Shown: positions 1 to 5,643, counted from the first letter of the stretch. The stretch: 11,498 bases of DNA from Fidelibacterota bacterium (GCA_004124535.1 SCKQ01000060.1:1-11498), one strand, 5' to 3'. A program made the numbers and translations. Notes: generated from the sequence alone by a model not told the origin.

Positions 1-317
1 ATGGTAACAGCCATTGCCATACCGCGATCTTTAAATGAGCCGGTGGGGTTTACTGTTTCATCCTTGATAAAAATATGGTGCGCCATGGGAATCAAGGGAG
101 ACCAACCTTCGCCTAAACTGACAATCTCTTCTTTTTCCACATTGGGCAACACTCTTTTATATCGCCACAGGGAATGATCATCGGTTTTTACATCAATATC
201 TCCTTCGATGCCTTCCCAATCATAATGAACAGACAGGGGGTTACCGCAGGGACAAAGCCCTAGGGGCTTGGTTGGGTTATCCAATCTCTTTTTACAGGCA
301 GTACAAACGTAAATCAA
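1..317 (-). CDS. thrC: Threonine synthase, N-terminal fragment (runs off the left edge)
   Basis: PLP enzyme that converts O-phosphohomoserine to threonine and phosphate in the cytoplasm, the last step of threonine synthesis. The visible 105 residues begin with a zinc-ribbon-like segment (Cys5-x2-Cys8 and Cys22-x-Cys24). A GEGWSPL segment follows at 69-75, then the PLP-lysine motif NPTGSFKDRG at 90-99, with Lys96 as the expected Schiff-base residue. The start is TTG at 317: an in-frame TAA lies just upstream, no ATG is available, and AAGGAG sits 8 bases before the TTG. The rest of the gene lies outside the window. It diverges from the PLP enzyme gene at 430. A related threonine synthase-like PLP lyase with the same N-terminal ribbon is the only serious alternative. 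Confidence 0.88.
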   Translation of the reverse strand, partial: MIYVCTACKKRLDNPTKPLGLCPCGNPLSVHYDWEGIEGDIDVKTDDHSLWRYKRVLPNVEKEEIVSLGEGWSPLIPMAHHIFIKDETVNPTGSFKDRGMAMAVT

Positions 318-384
318 TCCTCGGGCTCCTTCTTCTTAATCTATATTACTGAATAAATCTTCTTTTTCCATTGCAAGATTTACA

Positions 385-412
385 ATTATACCGACAGATT
401 ACACTTTCAAAA
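385..412 (-). promoter_or_regulatory. Candidate sigma70-type promoter for thrC
   Basis: Read on the minus strand, a perfect TATAAT (complement of 385-390) lies about 68 bases upstream of the thrC TTG start. A weaker TTTTGA (complement of 407-412) is 16 bases further upstream. Only the -10 box is convincing; the -35 box is poor. The element sits in the divergent intergenic region shared with the plus-strand gene at 430. Confidence 0.35.
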
Positions 413-429
413 ACCACTAAATTGACACA

Positions 430-1560
430 ATGATCCCTTCACAAAAACATTTATTTGATATTCCTGACGAGATTACTTACCTCAATTGTGCATACCTATC
501 ACCCCAGTTACAATCTGTTAAGGAAGCGGGAATACGTGGCGTTTCCGGTAAATCGTCTCCCTGGGAATTGATGCCACAGGATTTTTTTACGGAATCAGAA
601 CATTGCCGGTCATTGTTTGCCAAAACCCTTGGGGCAGATAGGGAGTGTGTGTCTTTTATCCCATCGGCCAGTTATGGCATTGCGGTGGCGGCGGAAAACC
701 TGAATTTAAAATCCGGGGACGAAGTTGTGGTTCTCTCAGAACAGTTTCCTTCCAACTATTATATGTGGAAACATAAGGCTGACCTGGCGGGCGCATGCAT
801 CCGTACCGTTCCCAAAACAAATGGCGATGTCACAGCGGCTGTGCTGGATACCATCACAGAAAAGACAGCCATTGCCGCTATTCCCAATTGCCATTGGGCA
901 GATGGTACCCTTGTTGATATCCAAGCTGTGAGTAAACGCTGTAGCGAGGTGGGTGCTGCCCTGGTACTTGATTTGTCCCAATCTGCCGGCGTGATGCCTG
1001 TTGATTTTAATTCAGTGAATCCTGACTTTGTCATTACCGTAGGATATAAATGGTTATTAGGCCCCTATTCATTTGGTTACATGATTGTTAATAAAAAGCA
1101 TCGTGATGGACAGCCATTAGAATATAATTGGATAGCTCGGGAAAACAGTGAAGACTTTTCTGATTTGGTCTTATATCGGGATTCATTTCAACCCGGTGCA
1201 CGAAAGTTTGATGTGGGTGAACGAAGTAATTTTGTTCTTATGCCCATGGCTATTGCAGCGTTAAAACAAATTTCGGAATGGGGCATTAACAATATTGGGA
1301 ATTCTCTTTCTCATTTCACAGATGAAATCGCCAGCAGAGCATTAGAATTGGGGTTGATTGTTCCAAATAAAAAAGAGCGGGCACCTCATATATTGGGAAT
1401 ACAATTCCAGAACGGTGTTCCCGATCGTTTGGCTGAAAACCTCCAGCGGGAAAATATTTATGTAAGCATTCGGGGGAATTCAATCCGCATTGCACCTTAT
1501 TTATATAATACAAATAAAGATATTGATCGGCTTTTTACCGTTATTAAACAATCATTATAA
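430..1560 (+). CDS. Class V aminotransferase-fold PLP enzyme (cysteine desulfurase/selenocysteine lyase-like)
   Basis: A 376-residue fold-type I PLP protein of the aminotransferase class V superfamily, full length for the family. It shows the class V core: LDLSQSAG at 180-187, with Asp181 and Gln184 as expected cofactor contacts, then VGYKWLLGPYSFGY at 204-217, with Lys207 as the Schiff-base lysine. The C-terminal SIRIAP at 351-356 matches the substrate-carboxylate arginine region. The superfamily includes cysteine desulfurases, selenocysteine lyases, kynureninases and isopenicillin N epimerase-like enzymes. I see no conserved mobile-loop Cys that would assign it to a desulfurase, so the substrate is unknown. 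The ATG is the only usable start (in-frame TAA at 418-420), yet no Shine-Dalgarno sequence precedes it. It forms an operon with the M24 peptidase, 11 bases downstream, so a role in amino acid or peptide catabolism is plausible. Confidence 0.87.
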   Translation: MIPSQKHLFDIPDEITYLNCAYLSPQLQSVKEAGIRGVSGKSSPWELMPQDFFTESEHCRSLFAKTLGADRECVSFIPSASYGIAVAAENLNLKSGDEVVVLSEQFPSNYYMWKHKADLAGACIRTVPKTNGDVTAAVLDTITEKTAIAAIPNCHWADGTLVDIQAVSKRCSEVGAALVLDLSQSAGVMPVDFNSVNPDFVITVGYKWLLGPYSFGYMIVNKKHRDGQPLEYNWIARENSEDFSDLVLYRDSFQPGARKFDVGERSNFVLMPMAIAALKQISEWGINNIGNSLSHFTDEIASRALELGLIVPNKKERAPHILGIQFQNGVPDRLAENLQRENIYVSIRGNSIRIAPYLYNTNKDIDRLFTVIKQSL

Positions 1561-1571
1561 GGAGAGAGATC

Positions 1572-2912
1572 ATGAAAAGGATTGCGTTTATATTAAGTTT
1601 TTTCATGTCATTGGTTCAAGCAGATGATTTAAAAGATGACATTTTATCTATGCATCAAAGGGCGGTGGTCCGGGATGGATTTCTTAAGGACCGCTTTGAA
1701 ACCGTCCTGCCTGAAATCATGGCGAGGAACAAACTGGATATGTGGATCATCATTGCCCGGGAATACAATGAAGACCCGGTTATTCGCACCATGCTTCCGG
1801 CCACCTGGCTCAATGCTCGAAGAAGAACCATTTTGGTAATTCATAATCCAGGGAATGGATATCCTTTAGAATCGTATGCGGTGGCAAGGTATGATGTGGG
1901 AGACATTTTCAAAAAGGCCTGGGATCCGGAAGCGCAACCCAATCAGTATAAAGCCTTGGCGGATTTGATACAGTCAAAAAATCCCAAATCCATTGGAATA
2001 AACAAAAGTATATATTTTGCCCAAGCCGATGGCCTGACGGCAACTGAATATAATTTGTTTAAAAATGCGCTCCCTAAAAAATATGCCCCGAGAATCGTCA
2101 GTGCAGAAAAAGTTGCTATAGGCTGGTTAGAAACGCGCAGTGCAAAAGAGATGGAATTTTATCCTGATATCTGCCGCATTGCCCACGACATCATTAAAGA
2201 AGGGTTTTCTGCCAAGGTAATCACGCCGGGAATCACTACTACCGATGATGTGGTTTGGTGGTATCGAGAACGTATCCGCGACCTGAATCTGGTTACATGG
2301 TTTCATCCAACTGTTGATATTCAGCGGGCCGATAAACAAGACTTTAATTTTCTGGAAGCATTTTCTAAAGATAAGGCGGACAATGTGATTCGACCGGGTG
2401 ATTTGCTCCATGTTGATTTTGGTATTACCTACTTGGGATTAAACACAGACACGCAACAGCACGCTTATGTCCTCATGCCCGGTGAAAGCAGAACACCGGA
2501 TTTTTTGGTTAAAGCGTTAGGGGTTGGAAACAGGTTGCAGGATATTCTCACGGACCAATTCAAAACGGGGCGTACAGGCAACGAGATGCTCCTGTCGGCC
2601 TTAAAGCAGGCCAAGGAAGAGGGAATCAAACCCCAGATCTATACCCACCCCATCGGGTATTACGGTCATGGCTCCGGGCCAACTATCGGCATGTGGGATA
2701 AACAGGAAGGCGTACCCATAAATGGGGATTATCCCTTATTTCCAAATACAGCCTACTCCATTGAACTCAATGCAAAAGTTCACATTAAGGAATGGGATAA
2801 AGAGGTAGCCATCATGCTGGAAGAAGATGCTTTGTTTGATGGAAAAACATGTGATTACATCGATCCGAGACAAACCGAAATGATCATAATTGACTGGGAA
2901 ACAGATAAATGA
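1572..2912 (+). CDS. Secreted M24-family metallopeptidase (Xaa-Pro aminopeptidase-like)
   Basis: A 446-residue pita-bread-fold metallopeptidase, probably a dinuclear-metal aminopeptidase acting on peptides with proline at position 2. It starts with a short signal peptide (hydrophobic residues 4-15, then VQADD), so it is likely periplasmic or exported. The N-terminal half matches the creatinase/prolidase N-domain. The C-terminal half carries the full M24 metal set: Asp282 and Asp293 (11 apart), His359, Glu398 and Glu417. A second His, His366, stands 7 residues after His359 as in aminopeptidase P. The spacing of all ligands is normal, so the enzyme should be active. AAGGAG overlaps the TAA of the upstream PLP gene and places the ATG at 1572, consistent with translational coupling in one operon. 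Exact substrate preference cannot be read from the sequence. Confidence 0.9.
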   Translation: MKRIAFILSFFMSLVQADDLKDDILSMHQRAVVRDGFLKDRFETVLPEIMARNKLDMWIIIAREYNEDPVIRTMLPATWLNARRRTILVIHNPGNGYPLESYAVARYDVGDIFKKAWDPEAQPNQYKALADLIQSKNPKSIGINKSIYFAQADGLTATEYNLFKNALPKKYAPRIVSAEKVAIGWLETRSAKEMEFYPDICRIAHDIIKEGFSAKVITPGITTTDDVVWWYRERIRDLNLVTWFHPTVDIQRADKQDFNFLEAFSKDKADNVIRPGDLLHVDFGITYLGLNTDTQQHAYVLMPGESRTPDFLVKALGVGNRLQDILTDQFKTGRTGNEMLLSALKQAKEEGIKPQIYTHPIGYYGHGSGPTIGMWDKQEGVPINGDYPLFPNTAYSIELNAKVHIKEWDKEVAIMLEEDALFDGKTCDYIDPRQTEMIIIDWETDK

Positions 2913-2983
2913 AAAATGTTTTAAAAGGGATCCAGTTTTATATCCACCTTATTGAATCCCTGAGACAAGATCAAAAACTATAA
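2909..2983 (+). CDS. Possible 24-codon ORF or gene remnant after the M24 peptidase
   Basis: An ATG overlaps the peptidase stop as ATGA and opens a 24-codon frame ending in TAA at 2981-2983, overlapping the 3' end of the convergent asparaginase gene by a few bases. The peptide starts MKNVLKGIQFYIHL and ends in a polar QDQKL. The ATGA overlap is a typical operon junction, so this may be a tiny gene, or the 5' stub of a former third operon gene lost by rearrangement. There is no independent support. Confidence 0.2.
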   Translation: MKNVLKGIQFYIHLIESLRQDQKL

Positions 2984-3463
2984 AGCTTCAAAAACACCCG
3001 TTTCTTTATTCTTCTTGACCTTGTCATAATCAAAGCATCGACCGTTCATCGCGATGTAAACCCCATGGGGTAAACTCTGAACGAATCCCAGTGCGTTTCC
3101 TAAATTAAATAAACCATCGGACGTTCCAAATTTAAATGGAATCATGGCGCCGGTAAGGACGATTGTTTTTTCTAAATTCCCCGTGGCCAGAAGTTTTGCT
3201 GTATCAGTCATGGTGTCCGTACCATGTGTAATGATAATTTGATCCCCCTCAGTGCTAATACAGTTTTCTAAAATCAAATTTCGGTCCGAGTCCGTCATAT
3301 CCAGGCTGTCTATCATCATTAATGTTCGAATACTTACATCAAGTTTTGATCGACCAAGATCCAAGATTTCCCGCATGTGGGTGTCTTTAAAATATAACTT
3401 GCCCGTGATTTCATTGTACTCTTTGTCAAAGGTACCACCGGTGATAAATATTCTGATTGCCAT
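2978..3463 (-). CDS. Single-domain (short) L-asparaginase family protein
   Basis: A 161-residue protein corresponding only to the N-terminal catalytic domain of the type I/II asparaginase family, whose full-length members have about 320-350 residues. The catalytic residues are all present: Thr11 in ITGGTFDK (7-14), Thr82-Asp83 in THGTDTM (79-85), LTGAMIP at 103-109, and Lys151, which aligns with the catalytic Lys162 of E. coli asparaginase II. The protein ends cleanly a few residues later, so the C-terminal domain is absent rather than frameshifted. I recall that such short asparaginase-domain proteins exist in other bacteria. The ATG lies 3 bases after the stop of the ArsC-like gene with no clear ribosome site, pointing to translational coupling. 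The likely chemistry is amide or related hydrolysis; the real substrate is unknown. Confidence 0.85.
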   Translation of the reverse strand: MAIRIFITGGTFDKEYNEITGKLYFKDTHMREILDLGRSKLDVSIRTLMMIDSLDMTDSDRNLILENCISTEGDQIIITHGTDTMTDTAKLLATGNLEKTIVLTGAMIPFKFGTSDGLFNLGNALGFVQSLPHGVYIAMNGRCFDYDKVKKNKETGVFEAL

Positions 3464-3466
3464 TGT

Positions 3467-3817
3467 TTAAATCAAATCCAACACATTCTCAGGTGGACGG
3501 CCTATAACGGCTTTATTGCTTTTAACCACAATGGGTCGTTCCATTATTTTCGGAAATTGGTTCATAGCCTTAAATATTTTTTCATCATTATCTAAAATAT
3601 CGGCAATACCATTTTCTTTAAAATCTGCTTCGCCTTTTCGCACAAATTCTGAAGGCCGCTTGCCCAACTTTTGAGCCAGAGATTGAAAGTCCGCCGCTGA
3701 GGGAACATCCTTCAAATATTCTATAATTTTTGGTTCGATACCGTTGTCACGCAACAGTTGCAGGGTCTGCCTACTCTTGCCTCATCTGGGGTTGTGATAG
3801 ATTGTAAATCCGTCCAT
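3467..3817 (-). CDS. ArsC-family arsenate reductase-like selenoprotein (UGA at catalytic position 12)
   Basis: The frame opens with ATG at 3817 (AAAGGA 10 bases upstream) and gives 116 residues, the normal length for the short ArsC/YfgD group. The one interruption is TGA at 3784-3782, residue 12. The sequence around it is YHNPR-[UGA]-GKSRQTL, where the family has HNPxC with a catalytic Cys. His8, Arg60, Arg94 and Arg107 fall on the same numbers as the key residues of plasmid R773 ArsC (Cys12, Arg60, Arg94, Arg107), and IGRPPENVL near the C-terminus is a typical ending. Hence the UGA most likely encodes selenocysteine, which would act as the nucleophile toward arsenate or a related oxyanion or thiol substrate. 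A SECIS-like hairpin follows at 3740-3758. A call starting at the TTG at 3754 would miss the whole active site. It is tightly linked to the downstream asparaginase gene. The alternative is a nonsense mutation or a sequencing error at this codon. Confidence 0.82.
3740..3758 (-). promoter_or_regulatory. Candidate bacterial SECIS hairpin for the ArsC-like selenoprotein
   Basis: On the mRNA strand the hairpin reads ACUGUUG-CGUGA-CAACGGU: seven base pairs with a single U-G wobble and a five-base loop. It begins 23 bases after the UGA, and the loop G (second loop base, followed by U) is 31 bases after it. Bacterial SECIS elements lie inside the coding region just downstream of the UGA, with a small apical loop carrying an early G, usually about 16-37 bases from the UGA. 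Position and loop fit; the stem is within range but farther out than in E. coli fdhF. Confidence 0.55.
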
Positions 3818-3930
3818 TTCTCGTCCATCCTTTCTCGGTGTGATGTAATTTGGATGGGTAAGTTACGGATGGCATACCTGTATCATCAAAGTGTCATATT
3901 GGCTCACTACGAGGCAGAGAAAAGGTCATA

Positions 3931-3956
3931 TGGAACACACCTAATTGGAACACACC
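3931..3956. repeat. Tandem pair of TGGAACACACC, 15-base period
   Basis: TGGAACACACC occurs at 3931-3941 and again at 3946-3956 with a 4-base TAAT spacer, both copies perfect. Read toward the ArsC-like gene they are GGTGTGTTCCA repeats centred about 125 bases upstream of its start. The arrangement could be a double binding site for a regulator, but no promoter boxes are clear beside it, so this remains a guess. Confidence 0.4.
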
Positions 3957-4098
3957 CCCGTATCCGTAATATATATTGACCCTTTACCCTAATAGTTGTG
4001 TACGGTGTTGTTATGGGATTAACGCATATATATATGTTATGCCTGTGATACAATATATAGGCACACTCTATCATCCATCAAACTTATCATAAAGAGAA

Positions 4099-4142
4099 AT
4101 CTCAACGAGATAGACCCCCCAGGCACTGAAAATGGAGGGGGT
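4099..4142. other. Two adjacent hairpins, the second G/C-rich
   Basis: ATCTC-AAC-GAGAT (4099-4111) is a perfect 5-bp hairpin with a 3-base loop. Two bases on, ACCCCC (4114-4119) pairs with GGGGGT (4137-4142). No T-run follows on either strand, so neither is a standard intrinsic terminator. They could be part of an untranslated RNA structure or a mobile-element end. Confidence 0.35.
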
Positions 4143-4180
4143 AGGGGTTTGGAGTAAATCAGGTACACACATTGTTGGGT

Positions 4181-4223
4181 AATTATTGTGTAATTTCCAA
4201 TATGAAACGCCTCTGGCTCAAAT
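4181..4223 (+). repeat. 43-bp imperfect direct repeat, copy 1
   Basis: It matches 8315-8357 at 36 of 43 positions in the same orientation. The best-kept blocks are TGTGTAATTTCC, TATGAAAC and CTGGCTCAAAT. The repeat ends 12 bases before the start codon of the small gene at 4236. CAGG-N2-CACAC occurs a little upstream of both copies at different spacing, so the related region may be longer than 43 bp. Confidence 0.7.
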
Positions 4224-4235
4224 AAAGGAGAGTAA

Positions 4236-4364
4236 ATGAATAAAAACGGAATACATACTGAGTTTCATAAGACCAATCGAATGTTTAACCGAGGTTTGGC
4301 TGAATTATATGGACAGAAGAATTTGAAACTATTTATAATTATAAGATTGATTGAGGATAAATGA
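4236..4364 (+). CDS. Small unknown protein, first gene of the AT-rich cassette
   Basis: A 42-codon frame preceded by AAGGAG 5 bases before the ATG, ending in TGA one base before the ferredoxin ATG. The peptide begins MNKNGIHTEFHKTN and ends with a hydrophobic-basic LKLFIIIRLIEDK, rich in Lys, Asn and Ile. I do not recognise it. The good ribosome site, the tight junction and the position at the head of a run of overlapping genes make it a probable real gene. Confidence 0.5.
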   Translation: MNKNGIHTEFHKTNRMFNRGLAELYGQKNLKLFIIIRLIEDK

Positions 4365-4365
4365 A

Positions 4366-4662
4366 ATGACGTACATTATAGCAGAACCTTGTGTTGGAGT
4401 TTGTGATACAGCATGTGTAGAAGTTTGTCCAGTGGATTGTATTCACTTCACAAAGGATAAAGATATTGGTGAAGAAGCCAAAGCAGAAGGATTTGACCCA
4501 GAGGGAAAACAACTATTCATAGACCCAGAGGAATGTATAGATTGTGGTGCTTGTGAACCAGAATGTCCAGTTGAGGCAATTTTTGAAGAAACAGAAGTAC
4601 CTGAAGAATGGGATAAATATATTAAAATGAACTATGAATTTTTTGGACAAGAGGCATCATAA
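4366..4662 (+). CDS. Ferredoxin, 7Fe/8Fe bacterial type (FdxA-like)
   Basis: A 98-residue low-potential electron carrier with two iron-sulfur clusters. It resembles the Thermus/Azotobacter ferredoxin type: Cys9, Cys17, Cys21-Pro and Cys25 at the N-terminus, then CIDCGACEPECP (57-68), and the acidic C-terminal EVPEEWDKYI typical of this group. The second motif plus Cys21 would bind a [4Fe-4S] cluster; Cys9, Cys17 and Cys67 would bind a [3Fe-4S] or second [4Fe-4S] cluster. An extra Cys13 stands in a C-x3-C-x3-C arrangement. About 16 extra acidic residues lie between the motifs (near 27-52) compared with the Thermus protein. The ATG at 4366 with GAGG 9 bases upstream is preferred over an in-frame TTG at 4351. 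Its stop overlaps the next ATG (TAATG). The redox partner is unknown. Confidence 0.88.
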   Translation: MTYIIAEPCVGVCDTACVEVCPVDCIHFTKDKDIGEEAKAEGFDPEGKQLFIDPEECIDCGACEPECPVEAIFEETEVPEEWDKYIKMNYEFFGQEAS

Positions 4663-4907
4663 TGCCACGAGACCATACAATGAAAACATTAGATGTACAT
4701 GACAAAAATCCAAAGGAAATAAGTTCTTTGGTTGAACAGTTTATTGATACTGGTGAAAGACCAATTCAGATAATTACTGATTATGAATTTTACTCTAAGA
4801 GAAAGAAAGTTGTTAAAGAGATTTTAGGTAGAGAAAAAAGACAGGGGAAAATGAAATTTTATTGTCTGTTTAATACACCATATATTACTTGGAGGATTTA
4901 TGACTAA
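4662..4907 (+). CDS. Small Smr-like domain protein (tentative)
   Basis: An 81-residue protein starting on the ferredoxin stop (TAATG overlap, GAGG 7 bases upstream). Residues 9-55 have the outline of a short Smr-type domain: TLDVHD (compare LDLHG), a helix ending in EQFID, then IQIITD (compare IITG) and a basic helix KVVKEILG. The Gly-containing TGKG-type motif of true Smr nucleases is not kept, so activity is doubtful. Similar tiny Smr-like proteins occur, as far as I recall, in tailed phages. It overlaps the HspQ start by 8 bases. The function is unknown and the family assignment is weak. Confidence 0.55.
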   Translation: MPRDHTMKTLDVHDKNPKEISSLVEQFIDTGERPIQIITDYEFYSKRKKVVKEILGREKRQGKMKFYCLFNTPYITWRIYD

Positions 4908-5244
4908 GTTTAAACCAGGACAAATTATGTGTCACAAATTGTTTCATTATAGAGGTGTAATACTAAAAGTTGATGAAACATTCAAATTGACAAATGAATG
5001 GTATGATCTTATGGCAAAATCAAAACCACCCAAAGATAAGCCATGGTATCATATTATAGTAGACAATAAAACTCATATGACATATGTTGCCGAAAGAAAT
5101 TTACAACCGGATCATTCAAGTAAAAGTATTACACATCCTTTAATGACAATTTATTTTACAGAAATTATAGATGGTATTTATCAAAGGAATCTGAATTGGG
5201 AAGGTGATGAACCGGTGCCGGTAGGAAATTTCGGGTCTGCATAG
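4900..5244 (+). CDS. hspQ: HspQ/YccV-family protein (hemimethylated DNA-binding-like)
   Basis: A 114-residue protein that matches the HspQ (YccV) family along residues 3-86. The family pattern is clear: KFKPGQIMCHKLFHYRGVI at 3-21, VDETF...NEWYDLM at 24-38, KDKPWYHIIVDN at 45-56, TYVAERNLQPD at 61-71 and THP at 78-80. In enterobacteria HspQ is a heat-shock protein that binds hemimethylated DNA and also modulates Lon protease specificity. Whether either role holds here is inference. GGAGG lies 4-5 bases before the ATG, inside the end of the preceding frame. About 28 extra C-terminal residues follow the domain. It is unusual to find it in an AT-rich run with a ferredoxin, which suggests transfer as part of a mobile or phage cassette. 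Confidence 0.85.
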   Translation: MTKFKPGQIMCHKLFHYRGVILKVDETFKLTNEWYDLMAKSKPPKDKPWYHIIVDNKTHMTYVAERNLQPDHSSKSITHPLMTIYFTEIIDGIYQRNLNWEGDEPVPVGNFGSA

Positions 5245-5272
5245 TATCTCGATGAATATATTAAGAGGAATT

Positions 5273-5578
5273 ATGAATATTTTAAGTAAAAAGTCTAAGA
5301 GTAAGAGAACAACATTTACTGGAATAGAGATAACAGAAAAGAAAAAACATAAAAGCGATCACGAATTTACAACTGATGTAATTAAATTTAATAGGTCAGG
5401 TGGAGTACCAATTGGTCATCCATTTATTTATAGGGAATTTCCTGGAGCTCTTAGAGTAACAGAAGATTCAATTGAGAAACCAGAAGAACCAATTAAGAAT
5501 ATGACTGAAGAAGAACTAAAAGAATATTTCAACAAAGAATGGAATAGGGGAAAGTATCAAGCTGGTAACATTGGATGA
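5273..5578 (+). CDS. Unknown small lysine- and glutamate-rich protein
   Basis: About 101 residues from ATG 5273, chosen because AAGAGGA lies 3-4 bases upstream. An in-frame ATG at 5252 would add seven residues (MNILRGI) but has no ribosome site. The N-terminus is strongly basic (SKKSKSKR), the middle contains GVPIGHPFIYREFPGALRV, and the acidic C-terminal third (EKPEEP...EEELKEYFNKEW) looks helical. No signal peptide, membrane segment or known domain is visible. It is a soluble unknown in the same transcription unit as HspQ, 28 bases after it, with the AT-rich codon use of that run. Confidence 0.6.
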   Translation: MNILSKKSKSKRTTFTGIEITEKKKHKSDHEFTTDVIKFNRSGGVPIGHPFIYREFPGALRVTEDSIEKPEEPIKNMTEEELKEYFNKEWNRGKYQAGNIG

Positions 5579-5643
5579 ATATTATTAATGAATATGGTGA
5601 TGATGATTGGGTCGGGAAATACCCTGGTCCTTCACTCAATTAA
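5575..5643 (+). CDS. Possible 22-residue protein at the end of the AT-rich run
   Basis: Its ATG overlaps the preceding stop as ATGA, continuing the overlap pattern of the run. The peptide contains an acidic stretch and WVGKYPGPSLN. It may be a genuine tiny gene or the start of a gene cut off at a join, because the AT-rich coding style stops here. There is no other support. Confidence 0.3.
   Translation: MNIINEYGDDDWVGKYPGPSLN

Larger units (their letters stand above)
3818..4235. other. Gene-free stretch between the ArsC-like gene and the AT-rich cassette
   Basis: I see no convincing protein gene here on either strand. The first part is the 5' region of the minus-strand ArsC-like gene and contains a duplicated 11-mer (3931-3956). 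The middle is very AT-rich, with a palindrome AATATATATT near 3970 and an extended -10-like TGATACAAT at 4046-4054 that could start plus-strand transcription. Two adjacent hairpins follow at 4099-4142. The last part holds copy 1 of the 43-bp repeat, then AAGGAG before the first small gene. Confidence 0.5.

Noticed and set aside
2928..2965. AGGGAT/ATCCCT inverted repeat between the M24 and asparaginase genes as a bidirectional terminator
   Set aside because: The arms are only 6 bp with a loop of about 24 bases and no T-run, so it is too weak to call.
3467..3754. 95-residue ArsC fragment starting at TTG 3754
   Set aside because: It begins in the middle of the first helix and lacks the active site. 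The longer frame from ATG 3817 through the UGA explains the sequence better.
3782..3784. UGA read as Trp or Gly under an alternative genetic code
   Set aside because: UGA ends other genes in the window normally, such as the M24 peptidase, and the position requires Cys or Sec chemistry.
3758..3979. Plus-strand 73-codon frame across the 5' end of the ArsC-like gene
   Set aside because: It lies antisense to the conserved active-site region of the selenoprotein frame, has no ribosome site and no recognisable sequence.
4021..4070. AT-rich palindromes and TATATA runs as a replication origin or CRISPR-like element
   Set aside because: There are no repeated iterons, no spaced identical repeats and no replication gene nearby; the patterns fit simple AT-rich sequence.
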